From the NCBI GenBank assembly GCA_035547695.1, contig DASZUK010000018.1, positions 62,001-126,000 on the forward strand: DNA of 64,000 nucleotides, written 5' to 3'. Of the stretch, positions 23,725 to 31,933 are shown in pieces; within the stretch, counting starts at the first letter, position 1; the number at the start of each line of letters is the position of its first letter. A model generated the notes under the pieces. It had not been told where the DNA came from, did not search any database, and was given only the letters and a program-made list of their open reading frames with translations. The position numbers and the translations under genes were made by a program. This DNA is from DASZUK01 sp035547695. Lineage in GTDB: Bacteria > Actinomycetota > Acidimicrobiia > Acidimicrobiales > RAAP-2.

Positions 23725-24600
23725 GTGGACGCCCGGCAGTTCTTCGGCCTCGACCCCGCCGGCGACACCGATTCCGCCGGCAGCCCCGCCGGCTTCGGCG
23801 GCGGCGGCGACCGGCTGCACTGGCGGCTGACCGTCCGACCGGAGCTGGCCACCCCGGGCACATTCCTGTTCGGCGGCTGCGGCCTCGGGGCCGGCCTGGT
23901 CGCCCTGGAAGCCGTCACCGGCCGCCCCACCGTCTGGGCCTCCGCCCAGTACCTGTCCTACGCCACCGTCGGCCACGCCGTCGACTACGAGGTCGTCGTC
24001 GCCACCACCGGCCGCCACATCACCCAGGCCCGCGCCGTCGCCCGCTCCGACGGCCGCGAGATCCTGACCGTCAACGCCGCCCTCGGCATGCCCCAGGGCA
24101 CCCTCCGGGACACCTGGGTGCGCCCCCCCGACGTCCCCCCGCCCGACCGCTGCCCGCCCCGGCAACTGCCGCCGCAGTTCGCCAACACCATCCTGGACGC
24201 CGTCGAGGTCCGGCTGGCCCTCGGCCGCGGCATGGACCAGCTCGACGGCACCCCCGGACCGCCGGACTCCGCCTTCTGGGCCCGGGTCCCCGGCCACCTG
24301 TCCCCCTCCGCGGCCACCCTGGCCATCTTCGGCGACTACGTCTCCGGCGGCGCCAGCCAGCCCCTCGGGCGACGCACCATGGGCCGCAGCCTCGACAACA
24401 CCCTCCGCATCGTCCGGCTGGTCCCCACCGAATGGGTCCTCTGCGACATCCGCATGCACGCCATCCACGACGACTACGCCCAGGGCACCGCCTTCTTGTG
24501 GTCCGACCGCGGCGTCCTCCTCGGCACCGCCAGCCAGTCCCTCAGCGTCCGGTTCCGCCCTCCCCAGACAACCGCCGACGGCGCCGCCCCCGGCGGCTGA
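23725..24600 (+). CDS. Acyl-CoA thioesterase-like double-hotdog protein
   Basis: A 291-residue protein with a GTG start 10 bp after the lipoprotein gene, probably co-transcribed. Its layout matches TesB-like double-hotdog proteins: the first hotdog contains 'FGGCGLGAGLVALEAVTG' and 'VWASAQYLSYATVGHAVDYE'; the second contains 'LDNTLRIVRLVPTEWVLCD' and 'GTAFLWSDRGVLLGTASQS'. Such enzymes hydrolyse acyl-CoA to free acid and CoA. Catalytic residues are hard to confirm by eye. Related Acidimicrobiia/Actinobacteria proteins are usually annotated thioesterase family. Confidence 0.7.
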   Translation: MDARQFFGLDPAGDTDSAGSPAGFGGGGDRLHWRLTVRPELATPGTFLFGGCGLGAGLVALEAVTGRPTVWASAQYLSYATVGHAVDYEVVVATTGRHITQARAVARSDGREILTVNAALGMPQGTLRDTWVRPPDVPPPDRCPPRQLPPQFANTILDAVEVRLALGRGMDQLDGTPGPPDSAFWARVPGHLSPSAATLAIFGDYVSGGASQPLGRRTMGRSLDNTLRIVRLVPTEWVLCDIRMHAIHDDYAQGTAFLWSDRGVLLGTASQSLSVRFRPPQTTADGAAPGG

Positions 24601-24669
24601 CTCCCCGTGGCCGCCGGCCGGCCGGTGGGCGCCAAACCGGGCGTGGGTGTAGCCTCGTAGCTCCACCCC

Positions 24670-24743
24670 GGGGCTATAGCTCAGTTGGTTAGAGCGCAGC
24701 ACTGATAATGCTGAGGCCGATGGTTCAAGTCCATCTAGCCCCA
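24670..24743 (+). tRNA. tRNA-Ile (anticodon GAT)
   Basis: Acceptor stem GGGGCTA pairs with TAGCCCC. The D arm is AGCTCAGTTGGTTAGAGC, the anticodon loop CTGATAA is on a CAGCA/TGCTG stem, and the T arm is TGGTTCAAGTCCA. CCA is encoded at 24744-24746. A TAGCCT at about 24649 may be part of its promoter. Confidence 0.95.
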
Positions 24744-25176
24744 CCACCAATTCCCTTGATCAGGGCCGCCAGTGCAGGGCCGCCAGTGGCCGCCCTGCGT
24801 CGAGCGTCTGTAGTCCTGGCCGGCCTTGTGGTTACTTTCAGGGCCAGTCGTCCACCAGGCCCCGCCGAAGCAACTGGGGGCGAGGGTCGGGAATGAGCCG
24901 GCGAGCAGGCGGGCACCACCACAGGACCCGTCGCACCCAGTGCCAGCGCCGGAGCCACCACGGGCTGTCCCGCACGCGGACACGATGGAGGGTGGCTTCC
25001 ACGGGTGAATTCTGCACCTTCGGGGGAAGGCTGTCCGGTCGGTGCCATTTGGCCCGACCTATCACCGTTGGGGTTGCGGGCCCGCCGCCGCTACCGGTCC
25101 GGTCAACCCGTGGTCACCGGCAACGGGTAGGCGCAGAGCCCAAAACGTCTTTTTTCTCGAGCTACGCTACTTATCC
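24744..25176. other. Intergenic region after tRNA-Ile
   Basis: I see no convincing gene in these 433 bp. At 24761-24788 the 14-mer CAGGGCCGCCAGTG is repeated in tandem and followed by GCCCTG (24792), which could form a hairpin ending the tRNA transcript. Other short open frames on both strands lack ribosome binding sites and protein-like composition. Confidence 0.5.
25163..25168 (+). promoter_or_regulatory. Putative -10 element, leaderless small gene
   Basis: TACGCT is 8 nt upstream of the GTG at 25177, after a run of six T residues. No ribosome binding site is present. Confidence 0.45.
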
Positions 25177-25362
25177 GTGGCGACCGACCCGGAGGCGATC
25201 CCCCGGCTCCAGGCCGAGATCCGGGCCCTGGAGTGGCGGCTGAAGGACGCCCGGACCTTCGCCCGGCAGGTCGCCCGTATCGCCCTGGCCCTGGCCGACG
25301 GCACCCGCCAGGAGCTCACCGACGAGGAGCGGGCCATGTGCCAGCGGGCCCGCACATTCTGA
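25177..25362 (+). CDS. Small conserved-looking coiled-coil protein
   Basis: A 61-residue protein from GTG 25177. The sequence is one amphipathic helix (AIPRLQAEIRALEWRLKDAR, TFARQVARIALALADGTRQ) followed by 'LTDEERAMCQRARTF'. The heptad-like Leu/Ala spacing suggests a coiled coil. I do not recognise the family. The putative -10 spacing supports a leaderless transcript starting here rather than at in-frame codons farther upstream. Confidence 0.6.
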   Translation: MATDPEAIPRLQAEIRALEWRLKDARTFARQVARIALALADGTRQELTDEERAMCQRARTF

Positions 25363-25454
25363 CCGTCGTCAGCCGTCCCCGCACCGTCAACCGCCCCCGC
25401 GCCGTCGTCCAACCGCCCCGCCCCACCTTCGTGCGGCCCGTCTCCGACCCGACC

Positions 25455-25537
25455 AGGGCCGGGGCGGCCGGGCCGGACGGGCCGGGGCGGGCGGGCCGGG
25501 CGGGCCGGAACGGCCGGGGCGGCCGGGGCGGAACGGC
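25455..25537. repeat. Simple G/C-rich repeat tract
   Basis: About 80 bp of irregular GGGCCGG/GGCGG units precede the thioesterase gene at 25597. It is likely non-coding. It may hinder transcription or replication, or form G-rich structures. Confidence 0.5.
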
Positions 25538-25596
25538 CTGCTACGGTGCGCGGCCGGACCCCTGCACCGCCGGATCCCCGTGGAGGACAAGACGGA

Positions 25597-26442
25597 ATGG
25601 ACGAGCCGACCGGGTTGTCGATCGAAGTCGGTGACGCCCACACCTCCGAGGCCCGGCTGGCCCTGGCCGACGCCCTCCGGCGGCTCGGCAACGGGGTGGT
25701 GGCCCGGCAGCCCGACGACGACCTGATGCGTCGGATCACCGCCCAGGTGGACGACTGGCTGGGGGAGCTGGCGGCGGCGCCACCGCGGCCGCACGCCTTC
25801 CACGTGCACGACGTCCCGTCCTTCTCGGGCCCGGTCCCGGAGAACCTGGGCAGCATCGTCCCTCCGAACGCCTTCCCGGACTGCGTGGTGTCCGGCATGG
25901 CCAACCCGATGGGCATCGCGGCCAGGCTGTGGCGTGAGGAGGACGAGGCGGTCTGCCAGGTCACCCTGGGCGAGGCGTTCGAAGGTGCCCCCGGGCGGGC
26001 CCACGGGGGCATCGTGGCGTCCATCATCGACGAGACCATGGGCCTCGCCATGTCCCTGTCCCAGACCCCCGCCTTCACCGGCCGCCTCACCGTCACCTAC
26101 CGGGCCCCCACCCCGGTGGGCCAGCCGCTGGAGGTCCGCGCCCGGCTGAGCGACCGGTCCGGCCGCAAGATGACCATCACCGCCGAGCTCCGGACCGACG
26201 ACCAGTTGCTGGCCGAGGCCGAGGGGCTGTTCATCGCGGTCACCCCCCACGACTTCTTCCGGGCCTCCCGGGAGACCGCCGCGGTCGAACCCGCGGCAGC
26301 CGACGGCGCCGGCGCAGGTGACGCCACCGAGCCCAACGTCGGAGAGGCCGACGTCGGAGAGGCCGGCGTCGGAGAGGCCAACGTCGGAGAGGCCGGCGCT
26401 ACCGGCCCCGAGGCCGCCGTGGCCGACGCCGCCGGGGAATGA
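25597..26442 (+). CDS. PaaI-type hotdog thioesterase with repeat tail
   Basis: A 281-residue protein from ATG 25597 (GTGGAGGACAAGACGGA upstream). The hotdog domain at ~120-215 carries the family signature 'GRAHGGIVASIIDETMGLA' with His-Gly-Gly and the catalytic-type Asp/Glu, followed by 'TGRLTVTYRAPTPVGQPLE'. Such enzymes cleave acyl- or aryl-CoA thioesters. The C-terminal ~50 residues are low-complexity and contain four 15-bp repeats (26335-26394) giving NVGEA/DVGEA/GVGEA. The physiological substrate is unknown; neighbours include SDR and thiolase genes of lipid metabolism. Confidence 0.8.
   Translation: MDEPTGLSIEVGDAHTSEARLALADALRRLGNGVVARQPDDDLMRRITAQVDDWLGELAAAPPRPHAFHVHDVPSFSGPVPENLGSIVPPNAFPDCVVSGMANPMGIAARLWREEDEAVCQVTLGEAFEGAPGRAHGGIVASIIDETMGLAMSLSQTPAFTGRLTVTYRAPTPVGQPLEVRARLSDRSGRKMTITAELRTDDQLLAEAEGLFIAVTPHDFFRASRETAAVEPAAADGAGAGDATEPNVGEADVGEAGVGEANVGEAGATGPEAAVADAAGE
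26335..26394 (+). repeat. Four in-frame 15-bp tandem repeats (xVGEA)
   Basis: Four copies of (A/G)(A/G)CGTCGGAGAGGCC in a row, differing only in the first two bases, encode NVGEA, DVGEA, GVGEA, NVGEA near the C-terminus of the thioesterase. Confidence 0.95.
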
Positions 26443-26568
26443 CCTGCTGGTAACCGACGTTGTGGCACATGTTCGGATGAGGTCTGGATGCGGTCCGGAC
26501 CGGCGGCCGGGAGCACCCCGGCGGTGGCCGGTGGTCGGAGCCAGGGAAGGACCTGGGAAGGAGCAGCC

Positions 26569-27534
26569 ATGCCCGCGGTAACGGTCGACAACCCGCTGAG
26601 CCTGCCGAAGATCGAGGTGCCGGACCCGGTGGCCACGGCCATCCGGCCGGTCACCCAGGTGACCACCGCGCCGCAGGGGCTGGAAGGAGAGGGCTTCCCG
26701 GTCCGGCGGGCCTTCGCCGGGGTGTCCCTGGGTGACCTGGACCCGTTCGTCCACATGGACCAGATGGGCGAGGTGGAGTACGGCCCGGGGGAGCCGAAGG
26801 GGACCCCGTGGCACCCGCACCGGGGGTTCGAGACGGTGACCTACATGATCGACGGCACCTTCCAGCACCAGGACTCCATCGGCGGCGGCGGCCTCATCAC
26901 CAACGGGGCCACCCAGTGGATGACCGCCGGGGCCGGCATCCTGCACATCGAGCGGCCCCCCGACGACCTGATCGCCAGCGGTGGCCTGTTCCACGGCATC
27001 CAACTGTGGGTGAACCTGCCGGCCGCCGACAAGTGGGTGCCGCCGCGGTACCAGGACATCGAGCCGCAGGCCGCCACCCTGCTGGCCTCGGCCGACGGCG
27101 GCGCCCTGGCCCGGGTCATCGCCGGACCGGTGGCCGGCCACCGGGGGCCGGGGACCACCTACACCCCGATCTCCATGGTGCACGCCACCGTCCACCCCGG
27201 GGCGCGGTTGGTGCTGCCGTGGCCGGCCGAGTTCAACGCCCTGCTGTACGTGCTGGCCGGCAACGGCACCGTCGGCCCGGACGCCCGGCCGGTGCACACC
27301 GGCCAACTGGCCGTCCACGGTGCCGGCGGCGCCCTGGTGGTGGCCGCCGACCAGGCCCAGGAGGCCCGGTACCCGAACCTGGAGGTGCTGGTCCTCGGCG
27401 GCCGGCCCATCCGGGAGCCGGTGGCCGCCTACGGGCCGTTCGTCATGAACACCAAGGACGAGCTGGCCCAGGCCTTCGAGGACTTCCACGCCGGTCGCCT
27501 CGGCACCGTCCCGGCCGACCACATCGGCAACTGA
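26569..27534 (+). CDS. Pirin family protein
   Basis: A 321-residue bicupin from ATG 26569 (GGGAAGGAGC upstream). Pirin hallmarks: 'DPFVHMDQMGEVEY', 'PWHPHRGFETVTYMIDG' with metal-binding His residues, 'TAGAGILHIERPP', 'HGIQLWVNLP', and the second cupin 'VLPWPAEFNALLYVLAG'. The family includes quercetin dioxygenase-like enzymes and redox or transcription cofactors. It is followed after 20 bp by the SDR gene, so the two may be co-transcribed. Confidence 0.9.
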   Translation: MPAVTVDNPLSLPKIEVPDPVATAIRPVTQVTTAPQGLEGEGFPVRRAFAGVSLGDLDPFVHMDQMGEVEYGPGEPKGTPWHPHRGFETVTYMIDGTFQHQDSIGGGGLITNGATQWMTAGAGILHIERPPDDLIASGGLFHGIQLWVNLPAADKWVPPRYQDIEPQAATLLASADGGALARVIAGPVAGHRGPGTTYTPISMVHATVHPGARLVLPWPAEFNALLYVLAGNGTVGPDARPVHTGQLAVHGAGGALVVAADQAQEARYPNLEVLVLGGRPIREPVAAYGPFVMNTKDELAQAFEDFHAGRLGTVPADHIGN

Positions 27535-27554
27535 CCGGTCGCGACGGCCGCACC

Positions 27555-28553
27555 ATGACCACCTCCCACTGGGGGCCGGACGACATCGGTGACCTGACCG
27601 GCAAGGTGGCCGTGGTGACCGGCGCCAACAGCGGCATCGGGTACGAGACCGCCCTGGAGCTGGCCGCCCACGGCGCCCACGTCGTGCTGGCCTGCCGGGA
27701 CGCCGGCCGGGGGATGCGGGCCGCCGACATGATCGTCGGCCACGCCCCCTGGGCGTCGGTGGAGGTGCTCCCCCTGGACCTGGCCTCCCAGGCGTCGGTC
27801 CGGGAGGCCGCCGGGCGGTTCACCGCCGACCACGACCGGCTGGACATCCTGGTGAACAACGCCGGGGTCATGGCCACCCCCTGGGCCCTCACCGACGACG
27901 GCTTCGAGCGGCAGTTCGCCACCAACCACCTGGGCCCGTTCGCCTTCACCGGGTTAGTCCTGGACGCCATGCTCACCGCCGCCGGCTCCCGGGTGGTCAC
28001 GGTCAGCTCCGTGCTGCACCACCTCGGCCGCCTGGACCTGTCCTCCGCCGAGGGCCTCCAGGGCCTGGCCGGCGGCTACAACCGGTGGGTGGCCTACGGC
28101 AACACCAAGCTGGCCAACCTGCTGTTCACCTACGACCTGGACCGTCGGCTGCGGGCCGCCGGCGTCCCCACCGTGGCCGTCGCCGCCCACCCCGGCTGGG
28201 CCCGGACCAACCTGGCCGCCAACGGCCCGGTGATGGGCGGCTCCGGCCTGCGGGCCCGGGCCGGCGGCCTCGCCCGGCACCTCGGCCAGTCGGCCGCCGC
28301 CGGGGCCCTACCCACCCTGTACGCCGCCACCGCCGGCGGGGTCCACGGCGGCCAGTACTTCGGGCCGTCCGGCCTGGCCCAGCAGTACGGGGCCCCCGAG
28401 CAGGTGGGGTCCAGCCGCCGTTCCCGGCGGGCCGACGACGCCGCCCGGCTGTGGGCGCTGTCGGAGGAGCTCACCGGGGTCCGCTACCCTCTGGGCTCGG
28501 TCCCGGCGCCCACCGAGGGCCGGCAATCGGCGGAACGGGCCCAATTAGCATGA
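27555..28553 (+). CDS. Short-chain dehydrogenase/reductase
   Basis: A 332-residue SDR of the retinol dehydrogenase-like type. Rossmann motif VVTGANSGIGYET (residues ~19-31), NNAG at ~98, catalytic Ser in 'VTVSSVLHHLG', and Y-x-x-x-K as 'YGNTKLAN' (~177). 'HPGWARTNL' is the typical PG motif after the active site. It oxidises or reduces an alcohol/carbonyl with NAD(P). The substrate is unknown; the context of pirin, thiolase and thioesterases suggests lipid metabolism. Confidence 0.9.
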   Translation: MTTSHWGPDDIGDLTGKVAVVTGANSGIGYETALELAAHGAHVVLACRDAGRGMRAADMIVGHAPWASVEVLPLDLASQASVREAAGRFTADHDRLDILVNNAGVMATPWALTDDGFERQFATNHLGPFAFTGLVLDAMLTAAGSRVVTVSSVLHHLGRLDLSSAEGLQGLAGGYNRWVAYGNTKLANLLFTYDLDRRLRAAGVPTVAVAAHPGWARTNLAANGPVMGGSGLRARAGGLARHLGQSAAAGALPTLYAATAGGVHGGQYFGPSGLAQQYGAPEQVGSSRRSRRADDAARLWALSEELTGVRYPLGSVPAPTEGRQSAERAQLA

Positions 28554-28614
28554 TGACCATCACGACCGGCAGGCACCGGGCCACCCGGGCCGCCGGAATG
28601 CGAGGAGGACCGCC

Positions 28615-29793
28615 ATGACCACCGCCGTCATCGTCGACGCAGTTCGCACCGCCGGAGGGAAGCGGAACGGCAAGTTCCGCAACTGGCACGCCGTCGACCT
28701 GGCCTCCGAGTCCCTGAGGGCCCTGCAGCAGCGCAACGACCTGGACCCCGCCCTGGTGGACGACGTCATCACCGGCTGCGTCATGCAGGTGTCCGAGCAG
28801 TCCCTCAACGTCGGCCGCAACGCCGTCCTGGCCGCCGGCTGGCCGGAGTCGGTGCCGGCCACCACCATCGACCGGCAGTGCGGGTCGTCGCAGCAGGCCC
28901 TGCACTTCGCCGCCCAGGGCGTCATGGCCGGCGCCTACGACGTCGTGGTGGCCGCCGGGGTGGAGTCCATGACCCGCACCCCCATGGGGTCGTCGGTGGT
29001 CCGTGACTTCGGCTTCCCGTTCGGCCCCCGGATGATGCAGCGGTACGAGCCCCGGGGCGGCCTGGTCAGCCAGGGTATGGGCGCCGAGCTGGTCGCCGAC
29101 CAGTGGGACATCAGCCGGGAGGACCTGGACACCTACGCGGTCCGCAGCCACCGGCTCGCCGCCCAGGCCACCGCCGAGGGCCGGTTCGAGAACGAGATCG
29201 TCCCGGTCGCGGTCAAGGACGACGACGGCAACGACACCGACGAGCTGGTCGCCGCCGACGAGGGCATCCGGCCGGACAGCTCCGTGGAGGTCCTGGCCAC
29301 CCTGAAGGCCGCCTTCAAGGACGGCGGCAAGATCACCGCCGGGAACTCCTCCCAGATCACCGACGGGTCGGCGGCCGTCCTGATCATGAGCGAGGAGAAG
29401 GCCGCCGCCCTCGGCTACACCCCCCGGGCCCGGTTCCACGCCTTCGCCCTGGCCGGCGTCGACCCGGTGACCATGCTGACCGGCCCCATCCCGGCCACCA
29501 CCACCGTGCTGGAGCGGGCCAAGCTGACCCTCGACGACATCGACCTAGTGGAGATCAACGAGGCCTTCGCCGCGGTGGTGCTGGCCTGGGAGAAGGAGCA
29601 CCACCCCGACATGGACCGGGTCAACGTCAACGGTGGCGCCATCGCCCTGGGCCACCCCCTCGGCGCCTCCGGGGCCAAGCTGATGACCACCCTGCTCAAC
29701 GAGCTGGAGCGCACCGGCGGCCGGTACGGCCTCCTGACCATGTGCGAGGGCGGCGGCCTGGCCAACGCCACCGTCATCGAGCGCCTCGGCTGA
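28615..29793 (+). CDS. Acetyl-CoA acyltransferase (thiolase)
   Basis: A 392-residue thiolase starting at ATG 28615 behind GAGGAGGACC. The acylated Cys is in 'DRQCGSSQQALHFAAQG' (~90), with 'NVNGGAIALGHPLGASGAK' carrying the catalytic His and 'MCEGGGLANATVIE' carrying the C-terminal Cys. It cleaves 3-ketoacyl-CoA or condenses acetyl-CoA units, most likely in beta-oxidation. No hydratase/dehydrogenase partner is adjacent. A GC-rich hairpin follows about 60 bp after the stop. Confidence 0.92.
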   Translation: MTTAVIVDAVRTAGGKRNGKFRNWHAVDLASESLRALQQRNDLDPALVDDVITGCVMQVSEQSLNVGRNAVLAAGWPESVPATTIDRQCGSSQQALHFAAQGVMAGAYDVVVAAGVESMTRTPMGSSVVRDFGFPFGPRMMQRYEPRGGLVSQGMGAELVADQWDISREDLDTYAVRSHRLAAQATAEGRFENEIVPVAVKDDDGNDTDELVAADEGIRPDSSVEVLATLKAAFKDGGKITAGNSSQITDGSAAVLIMSEEKAAALGYTPRARFHAFALAGVDPVTMLTGPIPATTTVLERAKLTLDDIDLVEINEAFAAVVLAWEKEHHPDMDRVNVNGGAIALGHPLGASGAKLMTTLLNELERTGGRYGLLTMCEGGGLANATVIERLG

Positions 29794-29853
29794 GCTCATA
29801 GGACCCGGCCGGGGCCCCACGGGACCCCACCCGATGGCGGCCTCCTCCGCACG

Positions 29854-29871
29854 GCGGGGCCCCTGCCCCGC
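29854..29871 (+). terminator. Possible terminator hairpin after thiolase
   Basis: GCGGGG-CCCCTG-CCCCGC forms a 6-bp GC stem 60 bp after the thiolase stop. No T-run follows, as is common in high-GC actinobacteria. Confidence 0.3.
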
Positions 29872-29895
29872 TGTCGGCCGGGGGACGGCCCTCGG

Positions 29896-29901
29896 TAGGC
29901 T
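29896..29901 (+). promoter_or_regulatory. Putative -10 element, leaderless membrane-protein gene
   Basis: TAGGCT is 6 nt upstream of the GTG at 29908, with no Shine-Dalgarno sequence between. Confidence 0.4.
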
Positions 29902-29907
29902 TCGGTC

Positions 29908-30288
29908 GTGCGGCAGCAGGTTCGGCAGCGGTGGTTCTCCCGGCGGGCCGTCGCGCTGCACGTCGCCATCGTCCTGTGGGTCCCCGGCTGCCTGTTCGCC
30001 TTCTGGTGGCAGGTCAACCGGGCGTTCGACGGCAACGGCCTCAGCTACCTGTACTCGGTCGAGTGGCCGGCGTTCGTCCTGGTGGGCATCTGGGGGTGGT
30101 GGCTGCTGCTCCACACCGACCCCGACACCGTCGGCCGCCGGGCCCAGGCGAAGCTGGCGCCGGACCGCTCCGGGGCCAACCCCGGGCCGGTGCGGCGGCG
30201 GGAGGACGAGGACGAGGCGCTGGCCGCCTACAACGACCGGCTCGCCGACCTGGCCACCCGGGGACCCAAGACGTGGAGGAGCCGATGA
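29908..30288 (+). CDS. Small membrane protein, 2TM
   Basis: A 126-residue protein with a GTG start. It has two hydrophobic segments (VALHVAIVLWVPGCLFAFWW and EWPAFVLVGIWGWWLLLHT) separated by a short loop, then a cytoplasmic charged tail (RREDEDEALAAYNDRLADL). It is reminiscent of small actinobacterial membrane proteins without assigned function. Its stop overlaps the start of the DUF3817 gene (ATGA). Confidence 0.75.
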   Translation: MRQQVRQRWFSRRAVALHVAIVLWVPGCLFAFWWQVNRAFDGNGLSYLYSVEWPAFVLVGIWGWWLLLHTDPDTVGRRAQAKLAPDRSGANPGPVRRREDEDEALAAYNDRLADLATRGPKTWRSR

Positions 30289-30821
30289 CCGGCCTGCCGG
30301 AACCCGTGGGCCAGGCCGAGCCCGCTGGCCTGCCCGAGCCCACTGGCCTGCCCGGGCCGACCGGCCTGCCTGAGCCGGACGGCCAGCCCGGGCCGACCGG
30401 GCAGCCCGGCACCGGCCGGCGCATCGGCCACCTGGTGGCCCCCGGCTACGTGCCCGGGGACGACCCGGCGGTGGCCGCCAAGGGGGTCCGGGCCGCCCTG
30501 CTGCGGTACCGGGTGATGGCCTACATCGTCGGGATCGGCCTGCTCGTCCTGGTGTTCGTGGGGGTGCCGCTGCAGTACGCGGCCACAGTCCCCCAGGTGG
30601 CCGAGATCGTCGGGCCCATCCACGGGTTCCTGTACATCGTGTACCTGCTGGCCGCGGTCGACCTGGCCCGGCGGGCCCGGTTCACCCTGCTGCAGATGGC
30701 CGCCATGGTCGGCGCCGGGTTCCTGCCGTTCCTGGCGTTCGTCATCGAGCACCGGGTGGGGAAGCGGGTGGAGGCGCTGGCCGCCGACCGGCCGGCCGCC
30801 GAGGAGGTGGGAGGGGACTAG
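30285..30821 (+). CDS. DUF3817 membrane protein with Pro-rich N-terminal repeats
   Basis: A 178-residue protein, coupled to the preceding gene (ATGA). The N-terminal ~45 residues are six and a half 18-bp repeats (GLPEPT/GQPGPT). A DUF3817 domain with three hydrophobic segments follows: 'RYRVMAYIVGIGLLVLVFVG', 'PIHGFLYIVYLLAAVDLARR', 'LLQMAAMVGAGFLPFLAFVI'. This domain is widespread in actinobacterial membranes; its function is unknown. Its stop overlaps that of the convergent TIGR03085-like gene. Confidence 0.85.
   Translation: MTGLPEPVGQAEPAGLPEPTGLPGPTGLPEPDGQPGPTGQPGTGRRIGHLVAPGYVPGDDPAVAAKGVRAALLRYRVMAYIVGIGLLVLVFVGVPLQYAATVPQVAEIVGPIHGFLYIVYLLAAVDLARRARFTLLQMAAMVGAGFLPFLAFVIEHRVGKRVEALAADRPAAEEVGGD
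30291..30398 (+). repeat. Six in-frame 18-bp tandem repeats (GLPEPT)
   Basis: Six diverged copies of an 18-bp unit starting GGCCTGCC or GGCCAGCC encode GLPEPV, GQAEPA, GLPEPT, GLPGPT, GLPEPD and GQPGPT, with a partial seventh after 30398. Confidence 0.9.
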
Positions 30822-31447
30822 AGCCCGAACCGGGCCCGGCGGACCCGTTCGACGGCGCCGGGATCGCCACGCCACTCCAGGCGGGCGGCCTGCTGGCGAC
30901 CGAACAGGAGCAGGAGGAGCTCCCCGGGCTCCCCCACGACGGTGACCTGGGGAAGACCCGGCCGGACGGTCACCTGGCCGTAGCCGGGGGCTTCCAACAG
31001 CAGCCCCACCGGCGCCCGGCGTCGGGCCATCCGGGCCATCAGGCGGAGCCGGGACCACAGGGCGCGCTCCAGGCCGCTGTCCAGGACTCTCGGCTCCCAG
31101 CCTTCCTGGGCCCGGCGGACGTCCTCGTGGTGGACGAAGAGCTCGACGGTGTTGACCGGCTCGTCGACGAACCCCAGCCGCAGCGGCAGCGGCGGGCCGG
31201 TGCGGACGGCGCCGACCAGGGCCGGCCAGGAGCGGCCGTCGCGGATGGTCCGCTGCACCCGGTCGGTGTAGCCGGCGAGCGGACGGAGCAGGATCCCGGG
31301 GGCGGCGTCGGGGCGGCGCTCCCGGAGGACCAGGTGGGCGGCCAGGTCCCTGGCCTGCCAGCCCTCGCACAGGGTCGGGGCGTCGGGGCCGACCTGCAGC
31401 AACAGGTCGGCCAGGGCCCGCCGCTCCTGCTGGGCGTAGTGGGGCAT
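30818..31447 (-). CDS. TIGR03085-like metal-binding (DinB/maleylpyruvate isomerase-type) protein
   Basis: A 209-residue protein starting at ATG 31447. The beginning 'YAQQERRALADLLLQVGPD' and 'LCEGWQARDLAAHLVLRERR' matches the actinobacterial TIGR03085 family of the mycothiol-dependent maleylpyruvate isomerase/DinB fold, in which His residues bind a metal (here in AAHLVLRE and in VELFVHHEDVRRAQ). The C-terminal ~70 residues form the family's small alpha/beta domain. The exact reaction is unknown. Its stop codon overlaps that of the DUF3817 gene (CTAG). Confidence 0.8.
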   Translation of the reverse strand: MPHYAQQERRALADLLLQVGPDAPTLCEGWQARDLAAHLVLRERRPDAAPGILLRPLAGYTDRVQRTIRDGRSWPALVGAVRTGPPLPLRLGFVDEPVNTVELFVHHEDVRRAQEGWEPRVLDSGLERALWSRLRLMARMARRRAPVGLLLEAPGYGQVTVRPGLPQVTVVGEPGELLLLLFGRQQAARLEWRGDPGAVERVRRARFGL

Positions 31448-31485
31448 GCCCGGTCCGTCGGCCTGTCTCGTCCGGTGGGTGGTCC

Positions 31486-31812
31486 CTAGCGGTACCGGGT
31501 GGCCATGAGGAAGCCGACGAAGATGACCACCAGGCCGGCCACCAGGTACCAGACCGACACCGCACCGGGCAGGACCGTCAGGTAGTTGAGCAGGATCATC
31601 AGGACCCCGAGGACCAGCAGGACCAGGATCAGCGGTCCGTACCATCGGGGGCTGGTCCTGGTGTCCTTGGGGATCGGCGGGGTGTACCGGCCGCTGTCCT
31701 CCGCCGGCGTGTACCGGCCGACGCGAGAGCCGCCCTTGGCGGTGGTGCGGCCCTCGGCCGACCTCCCCTTGCGCTGGGCCCGTCCCGGACCGGTGTTCGC
31801 CTTGGCGGCCAT
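31486..31812 (-). CDS. crgA: Cell division protein CrgA
   Basis: A 108-residue protein from ATG 31812. A basic, Thr/Gly-rich N-terminus (KRSAEGRTTAKGGSRVG-like) precedes two membrane helices ('WYGPLILVLLVLGVLMILLN' and 'VWYLVAGLVVIFVGFLMATR'), the CrgA plan. In mycobacteria and streptomycetes CrgA is a small divisome protein that binds FtsZ/FtsQ and PBPs and coordinates septation. Its location near the pknB-fha cluster and the chromosome origin is typical for actinobacteria. Confidence 0.92.
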   Translation of the reverse strand: MAAKANTGPGRAQRKGRSAEGRTTAKGGSRVGRYTPAEDSGRYTPPIPKDTRTSPRWYGPLILVLLVLGVLMILLNYLTVLPGAVSVWYLVAGLVVIFVGFLMATRYR

Positions 31813-31921
31813 GGGGCACGAGGATAGCCACCCCGGGGGCGGCCGCCGGTCCGGGGGACTGCCCGCCGGCCTGTCCGGCGACCGGCCGGGCTGCCGGACT
31901 GCCGGATGGCCGGGCTGCCGG

Positions 31922-31927
31922 TACCAT
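31922..31927 (+). promoter_or_regulatory. Putative -10 element, leaderless pabA/trpG gene
   Basis: TACCAT lies 6 nt upstream of the ATG at 31934. The spacing fits a leaderless transcript, and no ribosome binding site is present. Confidence 0.4.
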
Positions 31928-31933
31928 CCTCGG

